Origin: Pseudomonas pisciculturae
GTDB taxonomy: Bacteria > Pseudomonadota > Gammaproteobacteria > Pseudomonadales > Pseudomonadaceae
Assembly (NCBI RefSeq): GCF_015461805.1
Contig: NZ_JACVZE010000003.1
Coordinates: 310,001 to 374,000 of the forward strand
Length of the DNA: 64,000 nucleotides
Direction of reading: 5' to 3'
Position 1 is the first letter of the stretch; the number at the start of each line of letters is the position of its first letter. A program made the translations under genes and the position numbers. The notes beneath the pieces are model-generated. The model did no database searches and was not told the DNA's origin. It saw only the letters and a list, made by a program, of their open reading frames with translations. Shown in pieces: positions 39,557 to 48,881 of the stretch.

Positions 39557-40402
39557 ATGCCGCAACCGTTCATCTTCCGCACCATCGACCTGGATGGCCA
39601 GACCATCCGCACGGCGGTGCGCCCGGGCAAGCCTCACTTGACGCCGCTGCTGATCTTCAACGGCATCGGCGCCAACCTTGAGTTGGTGTTCCCGTTCGTC
39701 CAGGCCCTGGACCCGGACCTGGAAGTGATCGCCTTCGATGTGCCGGGCGTGGGCGGTTCATCCACACCTAAACGGCCCTATCGTTTTCCCGGATTGGCCA
39801 AGCTGACCGCCCGCATGCTCGACTATCTCGACTACGGCCAGGTCAATGCCGTGGGCGTGTCCTGGGGCGGCGCACTGGCGCAACAGTTTGCCTACGACTA
39901 TCCGGAGCGCTGCAAGAAACTGATCCTGGCGGCCACGGCAGCGGGTGCGGTGATGGTGCCGGGCAAGCCGAAAGTCCTGTGGCTGATGGCCAGCCCGCGC
40001 CGCTATATCCAACCGTCTCATGTGGTGCGTATCGCGCCGATGATTTATGGCGGCTCGTTCCGTCGCGACTCGAACCTCGCCGCTGAACACGCCAGCAAAG
40101 TGCGCTCGGCTGGCAAGCTCGGTTACTACTGGCAGTTGTTCGCCGGGCTAGGCTGGACCAGCATCCATTGGCTGCACAAGATCCGCCAGCCCACCCTGGT
40201 GCTGGCCGGCGATGACGACCCGTTGATCCCCTTGATCAACATGCGCGTGCTGGCCTGGCGCATCCCCAATGCGCAGTTGCACATCATCGATGACGGTCAC
40301 TTGTTCCTGATCACCCGGGCCGAAGCCGTTGCGCCGATCATCATGAAGTTTTTGCAAGAGGAGCGCATGCGTGCAGTGATTCATCCGCGCCCGGCAGTGT
40401 AA
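39557..40402 (+). CDS. phaZ: Intracellular medium-chain PHA depolymerase PhaZ
   Basis: A 281-residue alpha/beta hydrolase that mobilises stored PHA. The lipase box GVSWGG puts the nucleophile at Ser102; the acid and His are likely in GDDDPLIP and DDGHLFLIT. Length and neighbours (between phaC1 and phaC2) match Pseudomonas PhaZ. The ATG at 39557 (MPQPFIFRT) was taken over a TTG two codons before it. Confidence 0.97.
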   Translation: MPQPFIFRTIDLDGQTIRTAVRPGKPHLTPLLIFNGIGANLELVFPFVQALDPDLEVIAFDVPGVGGSSTPKRPYRFPGLAKLTARMLDYLDYGQVNAVGVSWGGALAQQFAYDYPERCKKLILAATAAGAVMVPGKPKVLWLMASPRRYIQPSHVVRIAPMIYGGSFRRDSNLAAEHASKVRSAGKLGYYWQLFAGLGWTSIHWLHKIRQPTLVLAGDDDPLIPLINMRVLAWRIPNAQLHIIDDGHLFLITRAEAVAPIIMKFLQEERMRAVIHPRPAV

Positions 40403-40490
40403 GGACCGCACCGCCGCGCAACTTGCCAGGAACCGACTATGGTTCTGAATTGGCGTGCCTGTTGTTGCCTTGACGAAGGAGTGTTGGCTC

Positions 40491-42173
40491 ATGCGAGAAA
40501 GACCCGTGACGAACCCGGCGCCCACCCCCGCTGCGTTCATCAATGCGCAAAACGCGATCACCGGCCTCAGGGGAAGGGACTTGCTCTCGACCCTGCGCAG
40601 CGTCGCCGCCCACGGCCTGCGCAACCCGGTGCACACCGCACGGCATGCCTGGGCCTTGAGCGGTCAGCTGGGCCGAGTGCTGCTGGGTGAGACGGTGCAT
40701 GAGCCCAACCCCCACGACAGCCGCTTCACCGACCCCACCTGGAAACTCAACCCACTGTACCGCCGCAGCCTGCAAGCCTATTTGAGCTGGCAGAAACAGA
40801 CGCGCCACTGGATCGATGACAGCTCCCTGAGCGCCGATGACCGGGCCCGCGCGCACTTTGCCTTCGCCCTGCTCAACGACGCTGTTTCACCGTCCAATAC
40901 CCTGCTCAACCCGCTGGCCATCAAGGAACTGCTCAACTCTGGCGGCAACAGTGTGGTGCGCGGCGTGAGCAATCTGTTTGAGGACTTGCTGCACAACAAC
41001 GGCCTGCCGCGCCAAGTGAGCAAGCACGCCTTCGAGGTGGGCAAAACCGTCGCCACCACCCCGGGCTCGGTGGTGTTTCGCAATGAACTGCTGGAGCTGA
41101 TCCAGTACAAACCCATGAGCGAAAAACAGTACGCCAAGCCGCTGCTGGTGGTGCCGCCGCAGATCAACAAGTACTACATTTTTGACCTGAGCCCGGCCAA
41201 CAGTTTTGTGCAGTACGCGCTTAAAAACGGGCTGCAAACGTTTATGGTCAGTTGGCGCAACCCGGATGTGCGTCATCGCGAGTGGGGCCTTTCCACCTAC
41301 GTTGCCGCGCTGGAAGAAGCGCTTAACGTGTGCCGGGCGATTACCGGTGCCCGAGAGGTCAACCTGATGGGTGCCTGTGCCGGCGGCCTGGCCATTGCTG
41401 CGCTGCAGGGTCACCTTCAGGCCAAGCGCCAGCTGCGGCGTATCTCCAGCGCGAGCTATCTGGTCAGCCTGCTGGACAGTCAGATGGACAGCCCCGCCGC
41501 CCTGTTCGTCGATGAACAAACCCTGGAAGCGGCCAAGCGTCGCTCCTACCAGCAAGGTGTACTGGACGGCCGCGACATGGCCAAGGTCTTCGCCTGGATG
41601 CGCCCCAATGACTTGATCTGGAACTACTGGATCAACAACTACCTGCTGGGCAAAGAACCGCCAGCCTTCGATATTCTGTACTGGAACAACGACAACACGC
41701 GCCTGCCCGCCGCGCTGCATGGCGACCTGCTGGACTTCTTCAAACATAACCCGCTGAGCCACCCCGGCGGCCTGGAAGTGTGCGGCACCCCCATCGACTT
41801 GCAGAAGGTCACGGTAGACAGCTTCAGTGTGGCCGGCATCAACGACCACATCACGCCGTGGGATGCGGTGTACCGCTCCACCCAATTGCTGGGCGGCGAC
41901 AAGCGCTTCGTGCTGTCCAACAGCGGGCATATCCAGAGCATCCTCAACCCGCCGGGCAACCCCAAGGCCAACTACGTCGAAAACCCCAAGCTGAGCAGCG
42001 ACCCCCGCGCCTGGTACTACGACGCCAACCACGTCGAAGGCAGTTGGTGGCCGCAATGGCTGGAGTGGATCCAGCAACGCTCGGGCGCACAACGCGAGAC
42101 CCTCACCGCCCTGGGCAACCAGAATTACCCACCGATGGAAGCAGCGCCGGGCACCTACGTGCGCGTGCGTTGA
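40491..42173 (+). CDS. phaC2: Class II poly(3-hydroxyalkanoate) synthase PhaC2
   Basis: A 560-residue paralogue of PhaC1 with the nucleophile again at Cys296 (GACAGG) and the conserved SWRNPDVRHREWGLSTY and SNSGHIQSILNPPGNP. Class II loci normally carry two synthases with overlapping monomer preference. The ATG at 40491 is preceded by GAAGGAG ten bases upstream; an in-frame start 12 codons earlier gives a non-conserved extension. Confidence 0.97.
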   Translation: MRERPVTNPAPTPAAFINAQNAITGLRGRDLLSTLRSVAAHGLRNPVHTARHAWALSGQLGRVLLGETVHEPNPHDSRFTDPTWKLNPLYRRSLQAYLSWQKQTRHWIDDSSLSADDRARAHFAFALLNDAVSPSNTLLNPLAIKELLNSGGNSVVRGVSNLFEDLLHNNGLPRQVSKHAFEVGKTVATTPGSVVFRNELLELIQYKPMSEKQYAKPLLVVPPQINKYYIFDLSPANSFVQYALKNGLQTFMVSWRNPDVRHREWGLSTYVAALEEALNVCRAITGAREVNLMGACAGGLAIAALQGHLQAKRQLRRISSASYLVSLLDSQMDSPAALFVDEQTLEAAKRRSYQQGVLDGRDMAKVFAWMRPNDLIWNYWINNYLLGKEPPAFDILYWNNDNTRLPAALHGDLLDFFKHNPLSHPGGLEVCGTPIDLQKVTVDSFSVAGINDHITPWDAVYRSTQLLGGDKRFVLSNSGHIQSILNPPGNPKANYVENPKLSSDPRAWYYDANHVEGSWWPQWLEWIQQRSGAQRETLTALGNQNYPPMEAAPGTYVRVR

Positions 42174-42200
42174 GCTCAACGATCAGATTAAGAAGACTGG

Positions 42201-42821
42201 ATGAAGACCCGCGACCGTATCCTTGAATGTGCCCTGCAGTTGTTCAATCAGAAGGGCGAGCCAAACGTGTCGACCATGGAGGTGGCCAATGAAATGGGGA
42301 TCAGCCCCGGCAACCTCTACTACCACTTCCATGGCAAGGAGCCGTTGGTGCTTGGGCTGTTCGAGCGCTTCCAGAACGAGCTGGCGCCGCTACTCGACCC
42401 ACCGGCGGATGCGCAACTGGAAGCCGAGGATTACTGGCTATTCCTGCACCTGATTATCGAGCGCATGGCGCATTACCGATTTCTGTTCCAAGACCTGTCG
42501 AACCTCGCCGGGCGTCTGCCAAAACTGGCCAAGGGCATTCGCAACCTGCTCACGGCGCTCAAGCGAACCCTGGCTTCGTTACTGGCTCGGCTCAAAGCAG
42601 CAGGGCAATTGGTCAGCGGCACCCAGGCGCTGGGGCAGTTGGTGGAACAGATCACCCTGACGTTACTGTTTTCTTTGGACTACCAGCGGATACTCGACCG
42701 TGCAGGCGAAGTGCAAGTAGTGGTGTATCAAATCATGATGCTGGTGGCACCGCACTTGTTACCGCCGGCTCGGGAAGCAACGGAGCGATTAGCCTTGCGC
42801 TATTTGGATGACCAACACTAA
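42201..42821 (+). CDS. phaD: TetR-family regulator PhaD of the PHA locus
   Basis: A 206-residue one-component regulator. The N-terminal helix-turn-helix (about 5-50, TMEVANEMGISPGNLYYHF) is typical TetR, and the remainder is helical ligand-binding. In P. putida PhaD activates phaC1 and phaI in response to a beta-oxidation intermediate. It is the last gene of the phaC1ZC2D operon. In other pseudomonads the next genes are phaF and phaI; here a fimbrial island intervenes. Confidence 0.94.
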   Translation: MKTRDRILECALQLFNQKGEPNVSTMEVANEMGISPGNLYYHFHGKEPLVLGLFERFQNELAPLLDPPADAQLEAEDYWLFLHLIIERMAHYRFLFQDLSNLAGRLPKLAKGIRNLLTALKRTLASLLARLKAAGQLVSGTQALGQLVEQITLTLLFSLDYQRILDRAGEVQVVVYQIMMLVAPHLLPPAREATERLALRYLDDQH

Positions 42822-42862
42822 CACTCAATCAAACAGGAAGTTTCTTACATCAATAACACCCA

Positions 42863-43555
42863 TCAGGGCTCCCCAAACTGCCGAGTAAACTTAAAAAGCT
42901 CACTGTCACTTCGAATACCCAACTTCCTGTAAGCCGATTGCTTTTGTGTGCTTATCGTACTTGCGCTGCGCGAAAACTTGGCCGCAATAGAATTGACGGA
43001 CATCCCATCCAGAAAACAACGCAATACCTCCTGCTCTTTTGGAGTGAGGCACGCATTCAACTGCAACGGCACTGAAAACTCCACTTTCGATTTCATCTTC
43101 GCAATATCAAGAACCGGCTGCATCCCCTGTAATGGCGGCAACATACAGGGTTGTAAATAAATTCGACCTTGGGCCACCGTTCGGATAGCCGTAATCAATT
43201 CAGTCAGTTTTTGGGTTTTGCCCAAGACCCCCCAACTCCCCGCCTTCAACGCCATGGAAATAGTTGCAGGCGTGTAGTGAGAGGTGACAACCACAGGCCT
43301 GCACTTACTGAAACGTCGATTAAGCGCTTGGATCAAGCTGAGGCCGTCAATATCCGAAGGGCCGAGGATAAAATCCATGACGACCACATCTACAGGCCGC
43401 AAGGCGAGCGCCTCCATCAATTCCCTGCCCGTGCCAAAGGAACCAATCACATCGAGATCGGCCTCCTCGTTAAGGCCCAACTCGATGCCCTGTCGAACCA
43501 TCTCGTGGTCATCTAACAACATGACGGTATAAACATTGGAGTTTGAAATAGGCAT
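42863..43555 (-). CDS. LuxR/NarL-type orphan response regulator
   Basis: A 230-residue two-domain regulator. The receiver (about 8-130) has the acidic pair Asp15-Asp16, a probable phospho-acceptor Asp61 (VVVMDFILGPSD) and the conserved Lys in GVLGKTQKL. The C-terminal LuxR helix-turn-helix (about 165-225) reads LTPKEQEVLRCFLDGMSVNSIA. No histidine kinase is encoded nearby. It diverges from the fimbrial cluster across a 361-base gap, so it is the likely regulator of those genes, by analogy with RcsB/BvgA/RocA-type control of fimbriae. Its target cannot be proved from sequence. Confidence 0.92.
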   Translation of the reverse strand: MPISNSNVYTVMLLDDHEMVRQGIELGLNEEADLDVIGSFGTGRELMEALALRPVDVVVMDFILGPSDIDGLSLIQALNRRFSKCRPVVVTSHYTPATISMALKAGSWGVLGKTQKLTELITAIRTVAQGRIYLQPCMLPPLQGMQPVLDIAKMKSKVEFSVPLQLNACLTPKEQEVLRCFLDGMSVNSIAAKFSRSASTISTQKQSAYRKLGIRSDSELFKFTRQFGEP

Positions 43556-43916
43556 AAAAAACCCGCAGAGATGAACACAGCCGACCGCTTACAACCTTAA
43601 AGTTGTTGCGAGCACGTATATCTCAGCCACACCCTGGGATCAATACAGAAAAACAACACGCTGTATTCTTTCAGCATTGTCTTACGGCAACATCCCACAC
43701 AGAAAAAAGAACACTCTATTTTTGAAAAACCCTGAATCAAATCAGGAGGCTTTCGAACAATCACGAGATAAAACTCGCTACTTCTCTATAGGCAACACCC
43801 GCTTACAAGAGACAGATTATGTACCCCGCCACTCTCTAGAGACGCGCAAAACAATGACAGGTGTAACAACTTGACTTGCGGCGGGCCACACCGATTACTC
43901 ACACCATGGGAACACT
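43556..43916. promoter_or_regulatory. Divergent intergenic region between the response regulator and fimbrial genes
   Basis: 361 AT-rich bases compared with neighbouring coding DNA. It contains several dyads that could bind regulators: AATACAG-N12-CTGTATT (43642-43667), ACAAC-N6-GTTGT (43591-43606) and the perfect palindrome TCTCTAGAGA (43833-43842). A small frame (43677-43874) has no recognisable start context or homology and is not called. A TTGACT at 43871 has only a poor -10 partner. Confidence 0.55.
43642..43667. promoter_or_regulatory. 7-bp inverted repeat, candidate operator
   Basis: AATACAG and CTGTATT are exact reverse complements separated by 12 bases, about 250 bases upstream of the first fimbrial gene and 90 bases upstream of the regulator gene. 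The symmetry and AT-rich spacer suit a dimeric DNA-binding protein, but no direct evidence ties it to the response regulator. Confidence 0.4.
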
Positions 43917-44498
43917 ATGAAATTCAATGCTCTCTCCACCCTTGCGGCAGCGCTTTCGCTGGCTGCCGTGGTATCGCAACCCGTGTACGCAGCAGCAGAT
44001 GGCATCATCAATTTCACCGGCTTGGTCAACGATGTGACCTGCACCATCGAAGGCTCGCCACCGGGTACGGGTGCCGTGGTCAAGAACGTTAACCTGGGCG
44101 GCGTCTCTGCCGCACGCCTGGCGAATGCGGGGGATCGCGCCAACCTGACCGGTTTCACCATTCGCATTGGCGGGCCAGGCGAGGGCAGTTGCACCAACGG
44201 GCGTACTGCCATGGTTGCATTCGACCCAACCAGCCCGGCCATTGACGTGGCAACCGGTCGCTTGAACATCGACGGCTACAACGACCCATCCGACGCCACC
44301 AACGCCAAGAACGTACAGGTAGAAGTCACCAACCGTGACGGCTCGCCTATCAACGTTTACACCGAAAAATCCGCAGGTGTGGTCATCGTCGATAACCAGG
44401 CAGTCATCCCACTGGCCGCACAGATGTACGCCAGCGGCCCTGCCACCGAAGGTGCGGTCAACACCCGCGTAGGCTTTCTGGTCGTCTACGCCGATTAA
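43917..44498 (+). CDS. Type 1-like fimbrial major subunit (chaperone-usher pilin)
   Basis: A 193-residue exported pilin. Signal peptide ends VYAAADG; the mature part starts with the alternating donor strand GIINFTGLVNDVTCTIEG and carries two cysteines (VTCTIEG and GSCTNG) placed as in FimA-type pilins. The C-terminus GFLVVYAD has the penultimate-strand pattern recognised by the chaperone. First gene of the cluster, followed by two chaperones and the usher. Called major subunit by position; abundance cannot be read from sequence. Confidence 0.9.
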   Translation: MKFNALSTLAAALSLAAVVSQPVYAAADGIINFTGLVNDVTCTIEGSPPGTGAVVKNVNLGGVSAARLANAGDRANLTGFTIRIGGPGEGSCTNGRTAMVAFDPTSPAIDVATGRLNIDGYNDPSDATNAKNVQVEVTNRDGSPINVYTEKSAGVVIVDNQAVIPLAAQMYASGPATEGAVNTRVGFLVVYAD

Positions 44499-44588
44499 GG
44501 GGCGAGCAAGCCTGTACTGACGGGCTTTGCACGCAATGGGCCTGCGCCTGCCGCGCAGGCCCCCCTTGATTCGAAGAGACCTCAAACC

Positions 44589-45365
44589 ATGAAAAAAATG
44601 GCCTGCCTCGCGCTTGCCACCTGTGCTGTTGGATGGTTATCGCTGCAAGCGCTTACCGCCCATGCAGGCGTCATTATTTACGGCACCCGCGTGATTTACC
44701 CTGCCGAACAGCAGGAGGTTGTCGTGCGCCTGGAAAACAAGGGCAGCCGACCGGCGCTGGTACAAACCTGGCTGGACAGCGGTGATCTGCGCTCCACGCC
44801 TGCTACGGCACAGACGCCGTTCACCCTTTCACCGCCAATCTTCCGGATTGAACCCAGTCAGCAACAGGCACTGCGCCTGCGCTATTCCGGCGAACCGGTG
44901 CCTACAGACCGCGAAAGCCTGTACTGGCTGAACGTACTGGAAGTGCCACCACGTTCAGCCGACGCCGAGCAGAACAACCAAATCGAATTGGCATTTCGTA
45001 GCCGCTTGCGGGTATTCCTGCGCCCTGCATCACTGCCCTACCCCGTTGCCAGCGCCCCGGCAAAAGTGCAATGGAAACTGGTGGATCACGAGCAAGGTTT
45101 CGCCCTGCAAGCAACCAACCCCACCCCGTACCACATTTCACTTACAGCAGTTGATTTGCTGAACGATGGCAAACGGTTCAGCAAGGCGGCAAACAAGGAA
45201 GCCAACGACGGCCTGCTATTGCCAGCCGGTGACGTGAAACTGTTTGCGCTACCCCTGCTACGCAGCCGCCCAACTGGCACGACCAAAATCGAATTCACCA
45301 CCGTCAGCGACTTCGGTGCCCGCGTGCGCCACTCAGTTGGCCTTACCTCTTCGTCCGCAAGATGA
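44589..45365 (+). CDS. Periplasmic fimbrial chaperone (PapD family), first of a tandem pair
   Basis: A 258-residue exported chaperone. After the signal peptide (ending ALTAHAG), the mature protein begins VIIYGTRVIYPAEQQEVVVR, with the conserved Arg near the start. The family motif LYWLNVLEVPPRS and the Lys-containing second domain are present. The F1-G1 loop is short, so it belongs to the FGS class. It holds pilins until they reach the usher. The stop overlaps the start of the second chaperone gene. Confidence 0.93.
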   Translation: MKKMACLALATCAVGWLSLQALTAHAGVIIYGTRVIYPAEQQEVVVRLENKGSRPALVQTWLDSGDLRSTPATAQTPFTLSPPIFRIEPSQQQALRLRYSGEPVPTDRESLYWLNVLEVPPRSADAEQNNQIELAFRSRLRVFLRPASLPYPVASAPAKVQWKLVDHEQGFALQATNPTPYHISLTAVDLLNDGKRFSKAANKEANDGLLLPAGDVKLFALPLLRSRPTGTTKIEFTTVSDFGARVRHSVGLTSSSAR

Positions 45366-46141
45366 TCGACTGTATGAAAGCCATTTTCACGCCACACCTG
45401 TCAGCCAAACTCATAACCTGTGCATTTGCACTGCTCGGTGCCGTCGCCGTGCAAGCAAGCGTTGTCATCAACAGCACACGCGTTGTTTACCCGCAGAACG
45501 ACAAGGAAGTGACGATCAGGCTTGAAAGCAAGAACCAGGCGCCGGTTCTGGTACAGACATGGCTGGACAGCGGCGACGAGCACTCAACGCCGGAACTGGC
45601 CGCAGTGCCCTTTGTTGCCACCCCGCCGATCGTGCGAATGGAGCCGGGCAGTCAACAAGTCATACGCCTTGCCTATACGGGGGAGAATTTACCGTCAACG
45701 CAAGAAAGCCTGTTCTGGTTCAACCTGTTGGAAGTGCCCGCGCAATCGCCTGGTGCCCAACAAAGTAACCAATTGCAGCTCGCCTTCCGCTCGCGGATCA
45801 AACTGTTTTTCCGCCCATCGAACCTGCCACACGCAGTCGAGGCCGCCCCCGCAAAGCTGCAATGGCGTCGAGTACCGAGCGAGCAGGGCCAAGCACTGGA
45901 AGTGTACAACCCGACCCCTTATCACGTGACATTCGAGCACGTCGAAGTGCTGGAGTCAGGCGTGCGCCATGCCCGTGAGCCCGGCACTTCCAACAGCGAG
46001 AACATGGTGATTCCCGGTGGCCGCAACCGGTTTGAGCTGCCCAGCCTGAAATCGCCGCCAAGTACCGCAGCAACCGTAGAGTTCCAGACGCTCGACGACT
46101 TTGGCGTCAAGGTTCCCCACAGCGCGAAGGTTTCGTTATGA
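45362..46141 (+). CDS. Periplasmic fimbrial chaperone (PapD family), second of a tandem pair
   Basis: A 259-residue paralogue of the preceding gene with the same layout: signal peptide ending AVQASV, mature start VVINSTRVVYPQNDKEVTIR, and LFWFNLLEVPAQS. Long stretches align with the first chaperone (VQTWLDSGD, RLAYTGENLP). Two chaperones in one cluster suggest dedicated partners for different pilins. The start chosen (45362, ATGA overlap) gives four residues before MKAIF; an ATG at 45374 is equally possible, neither having a clear ribosome-binding site. Confidence 0.92.
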   Translation: MIDCMKAIFTPHLSAKLITCAFALLGAVAVQASVVINSTRVVYPQNDKEVTIRLESKNQAPVLVQTWLDSGDEHSTPELAAVPFVATPPIVRMEPGSQQVIRLAYTGENLPSTQESLFWFNLLEVPAQSPGAQQSNQLQLAFRSRIKLFFRPSNLPHAVEAAPAKLQWRRVPSEQGQALEVYNPTPYHVTFEHVEVLESGVRHAREPGTSNSENMVIPGGRNRFELPSLKSPPSTAATVEFQTLDDFGVKVPHSAKVSL

Positions 46142-46314
46142 CCCACAAAATCTGCGGCCATCCGCCCTGGTTTCCCACCGCTTAGCCATCGCCTGCTCAA
46201 GCAGGTTGAACCTATCAATTTTCGCGATCGCACACGTTTGGTAGATGCCCACTTTCGGGGCAGGGGCTCTGCATGCCGCCATTCGGACAGTACCTATTTC
46301 TGGGAACGGTAAAC

Positions 46315-48879
46315 ATGAGTTTGAACACCCCCGACAGGGTTAGAAATGGGGCCCTGAAACGCCATCGTCTGACACTCATGGCACGTAGCTTGTTGTTGTT
46401 GAGCGGCACTCACGCCATGGGCGTCCATGCAGTAGAAAATGTCCAGTTCAACCCGGCTTTCTTTCCCGATGGCGGAGGCGGTTTACAGGTTGATATTTCA
46501 AAATTCAACCAAGGCAACGTTGTGCTGCCCGGTAGCTACCGAACCGACGTTCACCTCAACGGCCAGTGGATTGGGCGTGAAACATTGTCCTTCACAGCGA
46601 TTGAAGGCCAGAAAACGGCCCAATTGTGCCTGGAACGCGAAGCACTGCTCAGGTTTGGTATTGACCTGGATGCGGTCGAACAGCAATCGGTAGCAGCCGG
46701 CAACGCCGCGCCAGCGCCGTTTGAAAGCTGCGCAGACATCTCGACCTACCTGCCTGGCGCCAGCAGCCAATTCGACTCTGGCGAAAACCGCCTGGACCTA
46801 CAGGTTCCGCAAATATTCCTGGCGCGCAAAGTGCGGGGCTACGTCGACCCTCGCCATTGGGATGGCGGAGTCGACGCCGCCTTTGTGCGCTATAACGCCA
46901 ATACGTTTTCTACACGAACGAACGGGCGCTCAATCGGCTCTCATTACCTGGGCCTCAACACCGGGCTAAACCTGGGCGATTGGCACTGGCGCCACAATGG
47001 CAGCTACAGCCAGACCGACACCGCCGCTGGCTATCAAAGTAGCGCCACCTACGTGCAGCGTGACCTGAGCACACTAAAATCCCAACTGATGGTGGGCGAG
47101 ATCTACACCCCCGGCGAGCTGTTCGACAGCGTACGCCTGCGAGGCGCCAGCCTGTTCAGCGACGACCGGATGCTACCGGACTCCCAGAACGGTTTCGCAC
47201 CCGTGGTACGCGGTATCGCCGAGACCAACGCCCGAGTGACCGTACGCCAGCGCGGCGTATTGCTGGAAGAAGTGTCCGTAGCGCCTGGCCCGTTCGTGCT
47301 TAACGATTTATTCCCCACCGGCTATGGCGGCGACCTGAACGTCACGGTCACCGAGGCGGATGGGCGCCAGCGTGAGTTCATCGTACCGTTCGCCGCCAAC
47401 GCTAACCTGTTACGCCCCGGCAGTAGCCGTTACTCATTGAGTGTCGGCCAACTGGATGAAATTGGCCTGCGCCATCCCCCCACAATGATGCAAGCGACTT
47501 ACCAGCATGGCCTCAGCAACCTGCTGACGGGCTACACCGGCACGATGATCGGCGACGACTACCGTTCGCAGTTGCTGGGCGCGGCGTTCAACACCCCGTT
47601 GGGTGCACTCTCTTTCGACCTGACCAACTCCAGCGCCAACCTGCCGGGGCACGGCTCCCGTGACGGGCAAAGTCTGCAGTTTCGCTACAGCAAAAACTTT
47701 GCGGATACCGGAACACACTTCGCTCTCGGTGCGTACCGATACTCTACCGAAGGCTTCCTGACGGCTGGCGATGCAGCAAGGGTTCGCGACCACGCTATCG
47801 ATGGGCTTAGCCTCGACAGCCTGTCACGTGTGCGCGACAGGATGGACATCAGCCTCAACCAGAGCGTGGGCAATGGTGCGGTGTACCTGACCGGCTCGTC
47901 GCAAAACTATTGGAACCGTACGAGTGGCAATCTGACCTTTACCGCCGGTTACAGCAATTCCTGGAATGGCATCCACTACACCGTCAGCGCACAGCAAACG
48001 CGTGACCTGCTGAGTGACCGGGTCGACAAGCAAGTGGACCTGACCTTAAGCCTCCCACTCGGCAGCAGCCCACGGTCACCTACCCTGACCACTACGGCCT
48101 ACCGCGGCGACCAGAGCAGCGGCGAACGCCTGAACCTGGGCGGCAGCCTGGGCGAGCGCAGCGAATTCAGCTACGGCGTGGGCGCCAGTCGCACCCACGG
48201 CAGCGGCACCGCCACCAGCGCCGACATGAAATACCAGGCCAGCCATGGTGTGCTATCGGCCGGCTACGGCCAAAGCAACGCTTACCGCTCGACATCACTT
48301 GGCATTACCGGCGGCATCGTCGCCCACGCCGGCGGCGTGACCTTCGCCCCGGAGCTGGGCGATACCATCGGTATCGTCGAAGCGCCCGCGGCTCAAGGCG
48401 CTCGGATCAATGGCAACCACAGCGCCCAGGTTGGGAAAAGCGGCTTCGCGGTAGTGCCTCATCTGAGCCCATACCGCCAAAACGTCGTCGAGCTGGACCC
48501 CAAGGATCTTTCCGTCGACGTGGAACTCAAGACCGCCGCGCAAAACGTCGCCCCTCGCGCAGGCTCAGTGGTGAAGTTGCAATTTGAGACCGTCAGCGGC
48601 CAGGCCGTGCTGATTACGGCACGGCTCGCGGACGGTAACCCGCTGCCGTTTGGGTCGGATGTTTTTGATGAAGACGGGGCCAGTGTCGGAATTGTCGGCC
48701 AGGGCGGGAAAGCGTTTGTACGCGTGCCGCGTGAGCAAGGGCTATTGACCGTCAAGTGGGGAGCCGCTGCCAACGCATCTTGCCAATTGCAGTACAGCCT
48801 GACGCAGGAATCGACGGCTGATGCCCCTCAACGTTTGCGCAACCTGAACGCAGGCACTTGCGAAACAAATAAGGATTGA
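46315..48879 (+). CDS. Outer-membrane fimbrial usher (FimD/PapC family)
   Basis: An 854-residue usher. A long signal peptide (to about VHAVEN) is followed by the N-terminal chaperone-binding domain (VQFNPAFFPDGGGGLQVDIS), the 24-strand beta-barrel with plug region (GETNARVTVRQRGVLLEEV) and C-terminal domains ending QLQYSLTQES. It assembles and extrudes the fimbria. The ATG at 46315 has GGGAACGG upstream. A 173-base gap separates it from the chaperones; it overlaps nothing but ends two bases before the next ATG. Confidence 0.95.
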   Translation: MSLNTPDRVRNGALKRHRLTLMARSLLLLSGTHAMGVHAVENVQFNPAFFPDGGGGLQVDISKFNQGNVVLPGSYRTDVHLNGQWIGRETLSFTAIEGQKTAQLCLEREALLRFGIDLDAVEQQSVAAGNAAPAPFESCADISTYLPGASSQFDSGENRLDLQVPQIFLARKVRGYVDPRHWDGGVDAAFVRYNANTFSTRTNGRSIGSHYLGLNTGLNLGDWHWRHNGSYSQTDTAAGYQSSATYVQRDLSTLKSQLMVGEIYTPGELFDSVRLRGASLFSDDRMLPDSQNGFAPVVRGIAETNARVTVRQRGVLLEEVSVAPGPFVLNDLFPTGYGGDLNVTVTEADGRQREFIVPFAANANLLRPGSSRYSLSVGQLDEIGLRHPPTMMQATYQHGLSNLLTGYTGTMIGDDYRSQLLGAAFNTPLGALSFDLTNSSANLPGHGSRDGQSLQFRYSKNFADTGTHFALGAYRYSTEGFLTAGDAARVRDHAIDGLSLDSLSRVRDRMDISLNQSVGNGAVYLTGSSQNYWNRTSGNLTFTAGYSNSWNGIHYTVSAQQTRDLLSDRVDKQVDLTLSLPLGSSPRSPTLTTTAYRGDQSSGERLNLGGSLGERSEFSYGVGASRTHGSGTATSADMKYQASHGVLSAGYGQSNAYRSTSLGITGGIVAHAGGVTFAPELGDTIGIVEAPAAQGARINGNHSAQVGKSGFAVVPHLSPYRQNVVELDPKDLSVDVELKTAAQNVAPRAGSVVKLQFETVSGQAVLITARLADGNPLPFGSDVFDEDGASVGIVGQGGKAFVRVPREQGLLTVKWGAAANASCQLQYSLTQESTADAPQRLRNLNAGTCETNKD

Positions 48880-48881
48880 AG

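Noticed and set aside
43677..43874. Small plus-strand frame (65 codons) in the fimbrial intergenic region
   Set aside because: No clear ribosome-binding site, no recognisable protein features, and the region is better explained as regulatory.
43871..43899. TTGACT with ATTACT as a housekeeping promoter of the fimbrial genes
   Set aside because: The -10 match is poor and the leader would be only about ten bases long.
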